Of a stretch of DNA of 8,242 bases, positions 1 to 3,738 are shown piece after piece. The first letter of the stretch is position 1; the number at the start of each line of letters is the position of its first letter. The position numbers and the translations under genes were made by a program. The stretch is taken from assembly GCA_017543805.1 (NCBI GenBank), contig JAFYFK010000301.1:1-8242 (forward strand), given 5' to 3'. The notes under the pieces were generated by a model. That model was not told the DNA's origin. It saw only the letters and a program-made list of their open reading frames with translations, and ran no database searches. Origin of the DNA: Bacillota bacterium. Lineage in GTDB: Bacteria > Bacillota > Clostridia > Peptostreptococcales > Anaerovoracaceae.

Positions 1-215
1 GCGTTCGGGCATGTCGCAAAATGGCTGATATAGCCTTTCTCCATGCCTCTCGAGTTAATAAAAGCGGAGATCACTTTTCCGCTCTCCGTCACGACTTTAC
101 TGTCGCCGCGTTCGCTCGGATCGTATCTCACCGGCTGTGCGTCGCATGGGATCAAAGTGCCCCGGGACGTTCCGATGAATATGATGTCAGCGCCGCAGCT
201 CCTGCATTTCGCCAT
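1..215 (-). CDS. Zinc-ribbon-like small phage protein (C-terminus cut by window edge)
   Basis: This reading frame has no stop and runs off the left edge; 71 codons are visible. It begins MAKCRSCGADIIFIGTSRG. Cys4 and Cys7 form a CxxC knuckle, followed by Cys24 (IPCD) and a late His65/Cys69 (SHFATCPN), a spacing that suggests a zinc-ribbon-like fold. The pattern resembles a short hypothetical protein common in Clostridia phages, with a CRSCGA start, a PCDA motif and a H-x-x-x-C-P end; this is from memory of the family, not a search. The start is well supported by AAAGGAGG with 5 nt before the ATG. It is the last visible gene of the leftward early operon, 20 nt after the 62-aa gene. The function is unknown; a nucleic-acid-binding or host-modulating role is only a guess. 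Confidence 0.8.
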   Translation of the reverse strand, partial: MAKCRSCGADIIFIGTSRGTLIPCDAQPVRYDPSERGDSKVVTESGKVISAFINSRGMEKGYISHFATCPN

Positions 216-235
216 CCTGTCCTCCTTTCCTTTTT

Positions 236-424
236 TCAGCCTTCAACCTTGTCCCTGCTGGAGACGTTCGTCAGCAGCCAGGAACGGACGATCCGTCCGT
301 CGGAGCTCACAAAATAAACGCGCCTTCCGTCGACCTCGATCCTGTCGCACTTGATGAACCAGACGCGGCCATCCTTAAGTTCGACCCGGACCAGCAGGTC
401 CCACGGACGCTTGTTCCTTCCCAT
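236..424 (-). CDS. Hypothetical 62-aa early phage protein
   Basis: The protein starts MGRNKRPWDLLVRVELKDGR and has alternating short beta-strand-like stretches (VWFIKCDRIEVDGRRVYFVSSDGRIV). This suggests a small SH3-like or other all-beta barrel. There is no membrane segment and only a single Cys. A GGAGGGG ribosome binding site lies about 7 nt upstream of the ATG, which fixes the start. It lies 9 nt downstream of the 47-aa membrane peptide and 20 nt upstream of the zinc-ribbon-like gene, on the same strand, so it is probably cotranscribed with them. I do not recognise the family. The codon usage is GC-rich like the rest of the early operon, and the competing plus-strand frames across this stretch lack comparable ribosome binding sites. 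Confidence 0.75.
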   Translation of the reverse strand: MGRNKRPWDLLVRVELKDGRVWFIKCDRIEVDGRRVYFVSSDGRIVRSWLLTNVSSRDKVEG

Positions 425-433
425 AAGCCCCTC

Positions 434-577
434 CTATAAAATGTGCATCGGATTGAACGATGCATATAAAATGAAGAGCGCCACAAGGCAGAACCGGAAA
501 AGCGTGACGGCTGCCTTGATACCTAACTTGCGAATGTTCGCCTTGCACTTTGCCCTGTTCCACTTGTAGCGCTTCAT
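434..577 (-). CDS. Small single-pass membrane peptide, 47 aa
   Basis: This short gene begins MKRYKWNRAKCKANIRKLGI. The first ~20 residues are strongly basic (Lys and Arg throughout). They are followed by one hydrophobic segment, roughly residues 22-41 (AAVTLFRFCLVALFILYAS), and a short tail FNPMHIL. The layout of basic N-terminus, single helix and short outside tail predicts an inner-membrane protein with its N-terminus in the cytoplasm. Its ATG overlaps the TGA of the excisionase-like gene (ATGA, positions 574-577), a classic translational-coupling junction, and GGGGGTGGAAG precedes the start. The function is unknown. Superinfection exclusion or membrane signalling are possibilities in this position, but nothing in the sequence decides between them. 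Confidence 0.72.
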   Translation of the reverse strand: MKRYKWNRAKCKANIRKLGIKAAVTLFRFCLVALFILYASFNPMHIL

Positions 578-741
578 TCTTCCACCCCCATGAACTCGTC
601 TGCTTTTGCCTGGCTGACATAGATCGTCTGCCCTTTGCGTCTCGGAGCCGTGCCGACAATGACCGAGACCTCGAGCGCCTTCTTACGGCTTATGCCGTAG
701 CGCTCCCGAATCTGCTTGATCGTCAAAAACTTCGTGTCCAT
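574..741 (-). CDS. Excisionase/AlpA-like small helix-turn-helix protein
   Basis: This 55-aa protein reads MDTKFLTIKQIRERYGISRK at its N-terminus and continues into KALEVSVIVGTAPRRKGQTI-YVSQAKADEFM. The shape is that of the HTH_17/Xis/AlpA winged-helix family: a first helix (LTIKQIRERYG, ~6-16), a recognition helix (ISRKKALEV, ~17-25), a basic wing (APRRKGQTIYV, ~32-42) and a final helix (SQAKADEFM). Such proteins are excisionases that bend DNA at attP and direct the integrase toward excision, or small activators. It lies in the leftward early operon, opposite to the integrase, so excision would be switched on when the lytic promoter fires; that is inference. The ribosome binding site is GGGAG about 7 nt before the ATG, and its stop overlaps the next start by 4 nt. 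Confidence 0.78.
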   Translation of the reverse strand: MDTKFLTIKQIRERYGISRKKALEVSVIVGTAPRRKGQTIYVSQAKADEFMGVEE

Positions 742-759
742 CTTTTCTCCCTTTCAGCC

Positions 760-822
760 TTAATTCTTCAATTGAGAAGACATTGACCTCTTCCTTTCTG
801 CCGTGTATAATAACGGCGTCAT
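760..822 (-). CDS. Possible 20-codon leader peptide upstream of the xis-like gene
   Basis: The ORF reads MTPLLYTAERKRSMSSQLKN and ends 18 nt before the excisionase-like start. It has a strong AAAAGGAGG at 834-842, although the gap to the ATG is a long 11 nt, and half of this site is locked in the CAACCT/AGGTTG hairpin. An internal ATG (M14) also has a GGAAGAGG upstream. Translation of the leader could control the hairpin or couple to the following gene. A different frame across the same stretch gives a protein-like string (AVIIHGRKEEVNVFSIEELR) but has a stop just upstream and no start codon, so it may be a decayed gene. Low confidence that a peptide is made. Confidence 0.3.
   Translation of the reverse strand: MTPLLYTAERKRSMSSQLKN
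783..811 (+). promoter_or_regulatory. Predicted sigma-A promoter for a short antisense RNA
   Basis: TTGACC at 783-788 matches the -35 consensus 5/6 and TATAAT at 806-811 matches the -10 perfectly, with a 17-bp spacer. Predicted start is near 817-819. No plus-strand gene follows before the terminator at 854-886, so the product would be a non-coding RNA. Confidence 0.6.
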
Positions 823-833
823 CTTTTTTTCAA
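804..833 (-). promoter_or_regulatory. Possible secondary promoter for the xis-like operon
   Basis: On the minus strand, TTGAAA (833-828) and TATACA (809-804) are separated by 18 bp, matching consensus 5/6 and 4/6. The -10 shares bases with the -10 of the plus-strand promoter, so the two could not be occupied together. If used, its transcript would start downstream of the leader ATG and express the xis-like gene without the Cro-like gene. It is weaker evidence than the plus-strand promoter. Confidence 0.33.
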
Positions 834-848
834 CCTCCTTTTAGGTTG
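831..848. repeat. Inverted repeat (6-bp stem) overlapping a Shine-Dalgarno
   Basis: CAACCT (831-836) and AGGTTG (843-848) are perfect inverted arms around a 6-nt loop. On the minus strand the loop is AAAAGG and the 3' arm begins AGG, so the ribosome binding site AAAAGGAGG is half in the loop and half in the stem. On the plus strand the loop shows the complementary CCTTTT. The two RNAs could therefore pair loop to loop. Confidence 0.6.
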
Positions 849-853
849 AAGCA

Positions 854-886
854 CCCGCCAGAAGTAGTGAAGCTGGCGGGTTTTTT
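854..886 (+). terminator. Rho-independent terminator of the antisense RNA
   Basis: A perfect 8-bp GC-rich stem, CCCGCCAG (854-861) with CTGGCGGG (873-880), and an 11-nt loop are followed by TTTTTT (881-886). On the minus strand no T-run follows the stem (TGCTTC instead), so it should terminate rightward transcription only and act as a simple hairpin after the Cro-like gene. Confidence 0.75.
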
Positions 887-1098
887 CATGCGCTTTTACT
901 GCCTCCCTCATTTTCGCCGTAAAGCAAAGCCTTGACGGTGGTGCCCAGAACGTCTGCCACGCTGGAAAGCTTATCCGCAGCCGGGATGGTCTTGTCCCAT
1001 TTGTAAATTGTTGACGATGTAAGTCCGGCAGATCTCTCCAGCTGCGCGATGTTGATCCCGCGCTCTTTGCATTTTTCCTTGATGTTGTGTAAAAGCAT
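886..1098 (-). CDS. Cro-like XRE-family regulator, 70 aa
   Basis: A single helix-turn-helix domain of the Cro/CI (HTH_3) type spans residues ~3-60: NIKEKCKERGINIAQLERSA, then GLTSSTIYKWDK as the recognition region and VADVLGTTVKALL as the closing helices, with a short acidic tail. It closely parallels the repressor at 1264 (shared IK..C...GI.I..LE...GL....IYKW.K, and VAD..G.TV..LL), so the two are paralogues that probably read the same operators. Two ATGs are adjacent. The second (1098) is chosen because AGGAGG at 1105-1110 lies 6 nt from it but only 3 nt from the first (1101). A consensus promoter (1239-1211) drives it. It is the first gene of the leftward early operon, as expected for Cro. 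Confidence 0.85.
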   Translation of the reverse strand: MLLHNIKEKCKERGINIAQLERSAGLTSSTIYKWDKTIPAADKLSSVADVLGTTVKALLYGENEGGSKSA

Positions 1099-1184
1099 CA
1101 TTTTCCTCCTATATGTGGCGGCTTGCTGTAAATCTGCAAATATGCTAAATTAGATTTGCGACAATCATTATTTTTTATGGCATA

Positions 1185-1213
1185 TTGGCAGATTTACCCG
1201 CCGCGACTTTATT
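1185..1213 (+). promoter_or_regulatory. Probable promoter of the repressor-integrase operon
   Basis: TTGGCA (1185-1190, 5/6) and TTTATT (1208-1213, 4/6) are separated by 17 bp, predicting a start near 1220 and a leader of about 44 nt before the repressor ATG. The -35 overlaps the inverted operator copy (1188-1196). The -10 overlaps that of the leftward promoter. Weaker than its opponent. Confidence 0.45.
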
Positions 1214-1239
1214 GTATGGGTAAATATGCCGATTGTCAA
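1211..1239 (-). promoter_or_regulatory. Strong early (Cro-side) promoter
   Basis: On the minus strand TTGACA (1239-1234, 6/6) and TACAAT (1216-1211, 5/6) are separated by exactly 17 bp. An operator copy (1221-1229) lies in the spacer and another (1243-1251) lies just upstream of the -35, so repressor bound there would block it. Predicted start is near 1204, giving a leader of about 100 nt before the Cro-like gene. Confidence 0.8.
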
Positions 1240-1263
1240 GATTAAATTTGCATTTTTGCCGAC

Positions 1264-1605
1264 ATGAAGATTGATAAGATTAAAAAGCTATGCGCTAAAG
1301 AAGGAATTGCAATTCCGGCATTAGAAAAAGCCGTTGGCCTGGGAGAAAGTGTGATTTATAAATGGGAGAAGAACGATCCCGGCATTGGACGCGTGAAAAA
1401 AGTCGCCGATTATTTCGGTGTGACCGTCAATGATCTGCTCGACTATCCCCCGGAAAGCACACTTTCCGAAGAAGAGAAGCAGCTGCTCCGATCGTTTCAA
1501 AAACTCAACGAAGACGGACAGGACAAGGTCATGGAATATATTCAGGACATCGCTCCGAGATATATAAAAAATCAAAGTTCTGAGCGTCTGGAAGAAGAAG
1601 CATGA
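1264..1605 (+). CDS. CI-like XRE-family repressor without a protease domain, 113 aa
   Basis: An N-terminal helix-turn-helix of the Cro/CI type spans residues ~4-59, with LEKAVGLGESVIYKWEKNDP as the turn and recognition region and VADYFGVTVNDLLD closing the domain. The remainder (LSEEEKQLLRSFQKLNEDGQ onward, ~67-97) is the short helical segment often found after the DNA-binding domain in Clostridia phage repressors. There is no S24/LexA-type peptidase, so RecA-stimulated self-cleavage is not available to it; induction must use another route. It heads the rightward lysogeny operon. No Shine-Dalgarno is visible before the ATG (the upstream bases are AT-rich and pyrimidine-rich), which is unusual beside the strong sites elsewhere and predicts low translation. 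The start is chosen by domain alignment with the Cro-like paralogue. Confidence 0.85.
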   Translation: MKIDKIKKLCAKEGIAIPALEKAVGLGESVIYKWEKNDPGIGRVKKVADYFGVTVNDLLDYPPESTLSEEEKQLLRSFQKLNEDGQDKVMEYIQDIAPRYIKNQSSERLEEEA

Positions 1606-1641
1606 CTTATAAGCCAAAGGGAACTAAAAGGAGGCTCGCTA

Positions 1642-2259
1642 ATGGCTACAAGATTCAGAAAAAGCATTAAAGTTGCGCCCGGCGTTAAGGTGAACCTAAA
1701 CAAGAAGAGCGCCAGCATGACAATAGGAACAAAAGGAGCCCACATAACTAAGAGCACAAACGGGTCCACTACCAAGACGGCAGGAATCCCAGGTTCGGGG
1801 TTATCTTATGTTGACAGAAAAAGCGGTTCAAAACCGGCGCCCAAAACCCACGAAGAGAGCGTTTCGATTTTTGATTATATCGAAGAGCCTGTCGAAAATC
1901 CTTCGTTCATTTTTGGCGTAGCATATATAAAAATAATCTCCGGCATTGATGAAAACATTGCAAAGAAAATCGTGAAAGTGACCGTTATGGATTCAGAGAT
2001 TTCTTTCAAAGGATATGACCAATCCACCCTGGCCCGCCTTCAGCTCACGAGTCTGCGCGGTGTAGATTTTTATTCCGAAGAGGTGACGGGGAAAATATTA
2101 AAAACACCGCGGAAGGTTTATCGTTTTAAATTAAAATATGAAACAAAAAAAGGAAATATAAAAGAAGTCGTCATGCAGCCCGTTGATTTAAGTGCATTCG
2201 GACAATTTTTTGAGGCTTTAAAAGAGGCTGTTGCTCAAATAAACCCCGCGGAGGAATAG
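1642..2259 (+). CDS. DUF4236-domain protein, likely lysogeny-expressed cargo
   Basis: Residues ~4-57 match the DUF4236 pattern: FRKSIKVAPGVKVNLNKKSA, then a glycine-rich strand-turn segment and the signature IPGSGLSY (49-56). The C-terminal part (~75-200) is a separate unknown domain with alternating strands and a final amphipathic helix (FGQFFEALKEAV), which could be a PH-like fold; I do not recognise it. No signal peptide or membrane segment is visible. AAAAGGAGG precedes the ATG with 8 nt spacing, and integrase follows 2 nt after the stop. The coding sequence, especially 1900-2230, is clearly more AT-rich than the integrase, which suggests a separate origin. A gene between repressor and integrase is expressed in the lysogen, so a host-benefit or anti-phage role is plausible but unproven. 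Confidence 0.72.
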   Translation: MATRFRKSIKVAPGVKVNLNKKSASMTIGTKGAHITKSTNGSTTKTAGIPGSGLSYVDRKSGSKPAPKTHEESVSIFDYIEEPVENPSFIFGVAYIKIISGIDENIAKKIVKVTVMDSEISFKGYDQSTLARLQLTSLRGVDFYSEEVTGKILKTPRKVYRFKLKYETKKGNIKEVVMQPVDLSAFGQFFEALKEAVAQINPAEE

Positions 2260-2261
2260 CC

Positions 2262-3368
2262 ATGCCCCGCGCGAGAAAGCTTCCGTCAGGCAACTGGCGG
2301 ACACAAGGACATTTCACACACCCAGACGGACACGTTGAGCGCGGATCGTTCACGGCATCCACGCGCGTTGAATCTGAGCTGCAGGAACGGCAATGGCGGG
2401 CAGGCCTGGCAGAAGCAAAGGTCTCCAAGCCGTCCATGACGGTCGGCCAAGCTGTCGACAAATATATCGAGCTGTCTGCTCCGGCGCTCTCGCCGTCGAC
2501 CGTACACCGCTACAGGCTAATGCGCGTGCACGCCTTCCCGGATCTGATGGCGCAGGATGCTTACGCCCTGACAGCTGAGACCGCGCAGCGGGCCGTCAAC
2601 AAGGAAGGCGCACGGATCTCGAAGGGCAAGCCGTTATCTGCGAAGACCGTAGCCAATGAATGGGGATTGATCGCGACGGCCTTGAAGTCCGTCTGTGGCT
2701 CCGCGCCGTCTGTCAAGCTTCCAAAACTCCAGCGCGGTCGCCATGTGGAGCTCCCTGATCCGGCGGAAGTCATGGCAGCTGTCAAAGACACTGAGATCGA
2801 GCTGCCGGTGCTGCTGGCGCTCTGGCTGTCCTTCAGCATGTCGGAAGTGTTAGGCCTGCAGGCCGCAGACGTCGAAGGCGACCTGATCTCCATTAACCAG
2901 GTCAAGATTTACATGGGCTCGGAGCGCATCGAAAAGGACACTGCAAAGGTCGACACGCGCAAAAGAACGCACAAATTGCCCGCGTATTTGATGCGGTTGA
3001 TAAAGAATACGGAAGCGTGGAAAAAGTACGCGGAAACGGGCGAAAATGGGCCGCTGGTGCCGTTTTCGGATTATAACTTGAGATATAGGCTCGATAAATG
3101 CCTGCAGGCTGCCGGCGTGCAGCGCGTAACCTTCCACCAGCTCCGGCACATGAATGCGTCCGTCATGCTGGCGCTAAACGTCCCGGACAAGTACGCGATG
3201 GAGCGCGGCGGCTGGAAGACTCCGCACACGATGAAGAGCGTATATCAGCACACTTTCTCAAAGGAGCGCCTGCAGGTCGATGAGGCCGTAAACGCCTACT
3301 TTGAGGCAAGACTGCACACGAACACTGCACACGAAGCCCTTCAAGGCATGAAAAATGGCGATTTGTAG
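2262..3368 (+). CDS. int: Tyrosine-type phage integrase
   Basis: This 368-aa site-specific recombinase catalyses integration and excision at attP. An N-terminal arm-binding domain (~1-50, PSGNWRTQGHFTHPDGHVER) is followed by a core-binding SAM-like domain (~57-150) and the catalytic domain (~165-345). Visible catalytic residues are Lys229 in the beta hairpin, His292 and Arg295 (FHQLRHMNAS), Trp318 (GGWKT) in the His/Trp position, and nucleophile Tyr328 (SVYQH). The first catalytic Arg, expected in a G-x-R-x-S-E context, is Ser192 here (LSFSMSEVLGL). The start has GGAGG with 7 nt spacing and lies 2 nt after the DUF4236 stop. The last ~20 codons also encode two arm-type repeats, and the stop codon abuts the att core. 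Confidence 0.93.
   Translation: MPRARKLPSGNWRTQGHFTHPDGHVERGSFTASTRVESELQERQWRAGLAEAKVSKPSMTVGQAVDKYIELSAPALSPSTVHRYRLMRVHAFPDLMAQDAYALTAETAQRAVNKEGARISKGKPLSAKTVANEWGLIATALKSVCGSAPSVKLPKLQRGRHVELPDPAEVMAAVKDTEIELPVLLALWLSFSMSEVLGLQAADVEGDLISINQVKIYMGSERIEKDTAKVDTRKRTHKLPAYLMRLIKNTEAWKKYAETGENGPLVPFSDYNLRYRLDKCLQAAGVQRVTFHQLRHMNASVMLALNVPDKYAMERGGWKTPHTMKSVYQHTFSKERLQVDEAVNAYFEARLHTNTAHEALQGMKNGDL
3311..3335 (+). repeat. Tandem attP arm-type sites (P arm), inside the int 3' end
   Basis: ACTGCACACGAA occurs at 3311-3322 and again at 3324-3335, a perfect 12-bp direct repeat with 13-bp period. It lies within the integrase codons 350-358, about 40-60 bp from the att core. The 10-bp word TGCACACGAA recurs on the other side of the core at 3532-3541, as arm sites for the integrase N-terminal domain should. 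Confidence 0.7.
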
Positions 3369-3371
3369 AGC

Positions 3372-3395
3372 GTTCGATTCCCTCTGGGGACACCA
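3372..3395 (+). other. attP: attP core: tRNA 3' end (T-loop to CCA)
   Basis: The sequence GTTCGATTCCCTCTGGGGAC followed by ACCA reads as tRNA positions 53-76. It holds T-loop TTCGATT, T-stem 3' strand CCCTC, acceptor 3' strand TGGGGAC, discriminator A and CCA. The bases just before it (GAGCG, 3368-3372) match the complementary T-stem strand except at 3371, so identity to the host tRNA is lost there. No tRNA 5' part exists here, so this is an attachment core and not a gene. On integration it would restore the 3' end of a host tRNA whose acceptor 5' strand is GTCCCCA. It starts 4 nt after the int stop. Confidence 0.78.
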
Positions 3396-3405
3396 GACAG
3401 CACTT

Positions 3406-3438
3406 TCCCGGAATTTCAACGATTCCGGGATTTTCTTT
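3406..3438 (+). terminator. Terminator of the repressor-integrase operon
   Basis: TCCCGGAAT (3406-3414) and ATTCCGGGA (3422-3430) form a perfect 9-bp stem with a 7-nt loop, followed by TTTTCTTT (3431-3438). It sits 38 nt after the int stop, just beyond the att core. After integration it would lie at the opposite end of the prophage from int, so int transcripts would read into host DNA unless a host terminator intervenes. Confidence 0.68.
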
Positions 3439-3450
3439 GCAATTTCAACG
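3412..3450 (+). repeat. Direct repeat AATTTCAACG beside the att core
   Basis: AATTTCAACG is found at 3412-3421 and 3441-3450, 29 bp apart; extended to AATTTCAACGnTTC the match is 13/14. The first copy overlaps the loop of the terminator. It may be a further protein-binding site of the attP complex. Confidence 0.45.
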
Positions 3451-3472
3451 CTTCACGGCTCTTTGTTTTGCC

Positions 3473-3508
3473 TGTTCAAATTGTTCAGATTGTTCCATGT
3501 GTTCACAA
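3473..3508 (+). repeat. Four contiguous 9-bp iterons (TGTTC-N4)
   Basis: TGTTCAAAT, TGTTCAGAT, TGTTCCATG and TGTTCACAA follow each other without a gap at 3473, 3482, 3491 and 3500. The last contains GTGTTCAC (3499-3506), which is inverted as GTGAACAC at 3543-3550. Reading the other strand, TGAACA resembles the arm-site word TGCACA. Likely integrase or excisionase (Xis) sites in the P' arm; function is inferred from place and regularity. Confidence 0.55.
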
Positions 3509-3529
3509 AAAGCCGTATTATTTGCAAAA

Positions 3530-3551
3530 AGTGCACACGAAAGTGAACACG
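3530..3551 (+). repeat. attP arm-type sites (P' arm)
   Basis: AGTGCACACGAA (3530-3541) matches the left-arm repeat 11/12 and is followed at once by AGTGAACACGCG (3542-3553), a looser copy. The pair has a 12-bp period, mirroring the 13-bp tandem pair on the int side. The att core lies between the two pairs. Confidence 0.65.
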
Positions 3552-3660
3552 CGCTGAGGCGAAAAATCGCCCGAAAGAGAGGCTTTTATATCTCGGTCGA
3601 TAATTTACCCGCCGAGAACAGGAAAAACGCAAAGCGCCGGAGAAACCCAGCCCAAAAACG
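3552..3660. other. Non-coding spacer between attP arm and bidirectional terminator
   Basis: No convincing gene is seen. Small hairpins GGCGA-AAAA-TCGCC (3558-3571) and CTCGG...CCGAG (3592-3596 with 3612-3616) are present. Neither carries a T-run. They could be incidental or part of the attP architecture. Confidence 0.4.
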
Positions 3661-3707
3661 AAAAAAGACGGAGCCGTCCAGCAGCCCCTGCTGGTGCTCC
3701 GTCTTTT
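3661..3707. terminator. Bidirectional terminator between convergent operons
   Basis: The outer stem GACGGAGC (3667-3674) with GCTCCGTC (3696-3703) encloses an inner stem CCAGCAG (3678-3684) with CTGCTGG (3688-3694). An A-run (3661-3666) lies on the left and a T-run (3704-3707) on the right, so it can end the leftward lysis operon (six U residues) and also rightward read-through. It lies 41 nt beyond the holin stop. Confidence 0.85.
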
Positions 3708-3724
3708 CTCGTCAATCTATCTCG

Positions 3725-3736
3725 AAAGGAGGTGAT
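3725..3736 (+). promoter_or_regulatory. Perfect 12-nt Shine-Dalgarno on the strand antisense to the holin
   Basis: AAAGGAGGTGAT is the full complement of the 16S rRNA 3' tail (ATCACCTCCTTT). It is followed after GT by ATG (3739), i.e. GGAGG to ATG spacing of 6 nt. A chance 12-base match is improbable, yet the only ORF behind it is antisense to the holin. Confidence 0.45.
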
Positions 3737-3738
3737 GT

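Larger units (their letters stand above)
818..886 (+). ncRNA. Predicted ~70-nt antisense small RNA
   Basis: A consensus promoter (783-811) is followed 43 nt later by an intrinsic terminator, with no ORF worth the name between them. The RNA would carry two hairpins. CAACCT-CCTTTT-AGGTTG (831-848) has a loop that displays CCUUUU, complementary to a Shine-Dalgarno core. The second is the terminator hairpin. It is fully antisense to the stretch of the leftward transcript that holds the end of the Cro-like gene, the leader ORF start (820-822) and its ribosome binding site (834-842). A role in restraining the early operon in the lysogen, comparable in logic to the antisense immunity RNAs of P1/P7 (c4) or P4, is inference. 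The boundaries are estimates. Confidence 0.45.
1129..1251. promoter_or_regulatory. Operator array: five TAAATyTGC-type sites in the switch region
   Basis: Five copies of a 9-bp word fill the intergenic region: TAAATCTGC at 1129-1137, TAGATTTGC at 1151-1159, inverted GCAGATTTA at 1188-1196, TAAATATGC at 1221-1229 and TAAATTTGC at 1243-1251. Two pairs are exactly 22 bp apart (1129/1151 and 1221/1243), two helical turns, with the inverted copy between them. Several copies continue with an AATATGC-like tail. The 1221 copy sits in the spacer of the leftward promoter and the 1188 copy overlaps the -35 of the rightward one. They are best read as binding sites for the two XRE regulators. Confidence 0.68.

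Noticed and set aside
21..354. Two overlapping plus-strand ORFs of ~100 aa
   Set aside because: They are antisense to the zinc-ribbon-like gene and the 62-aa gene, with no ribosome binding site or domain.
375..659. Minus-strand ORF of 94 aa
   Set aside because: It conflicts with the xis-like and 47-aa genes on the same strand, which have ribosome binding sites and an ATGA junction.
742..832. Minus-strand frame reading AVIIHGRKEEVNVFSIEELR
   Set aside because: It looks protein-like, but a stop lies directly upstream, no start codon is available, and it runs out of frame into the xis-like gene; at most a remnant.
3372..3395. A tRNA gene
   Set aside because: Only the T-loop to CCA part exists; the upstream bases are integrase codons, with no anticodon or D arm.
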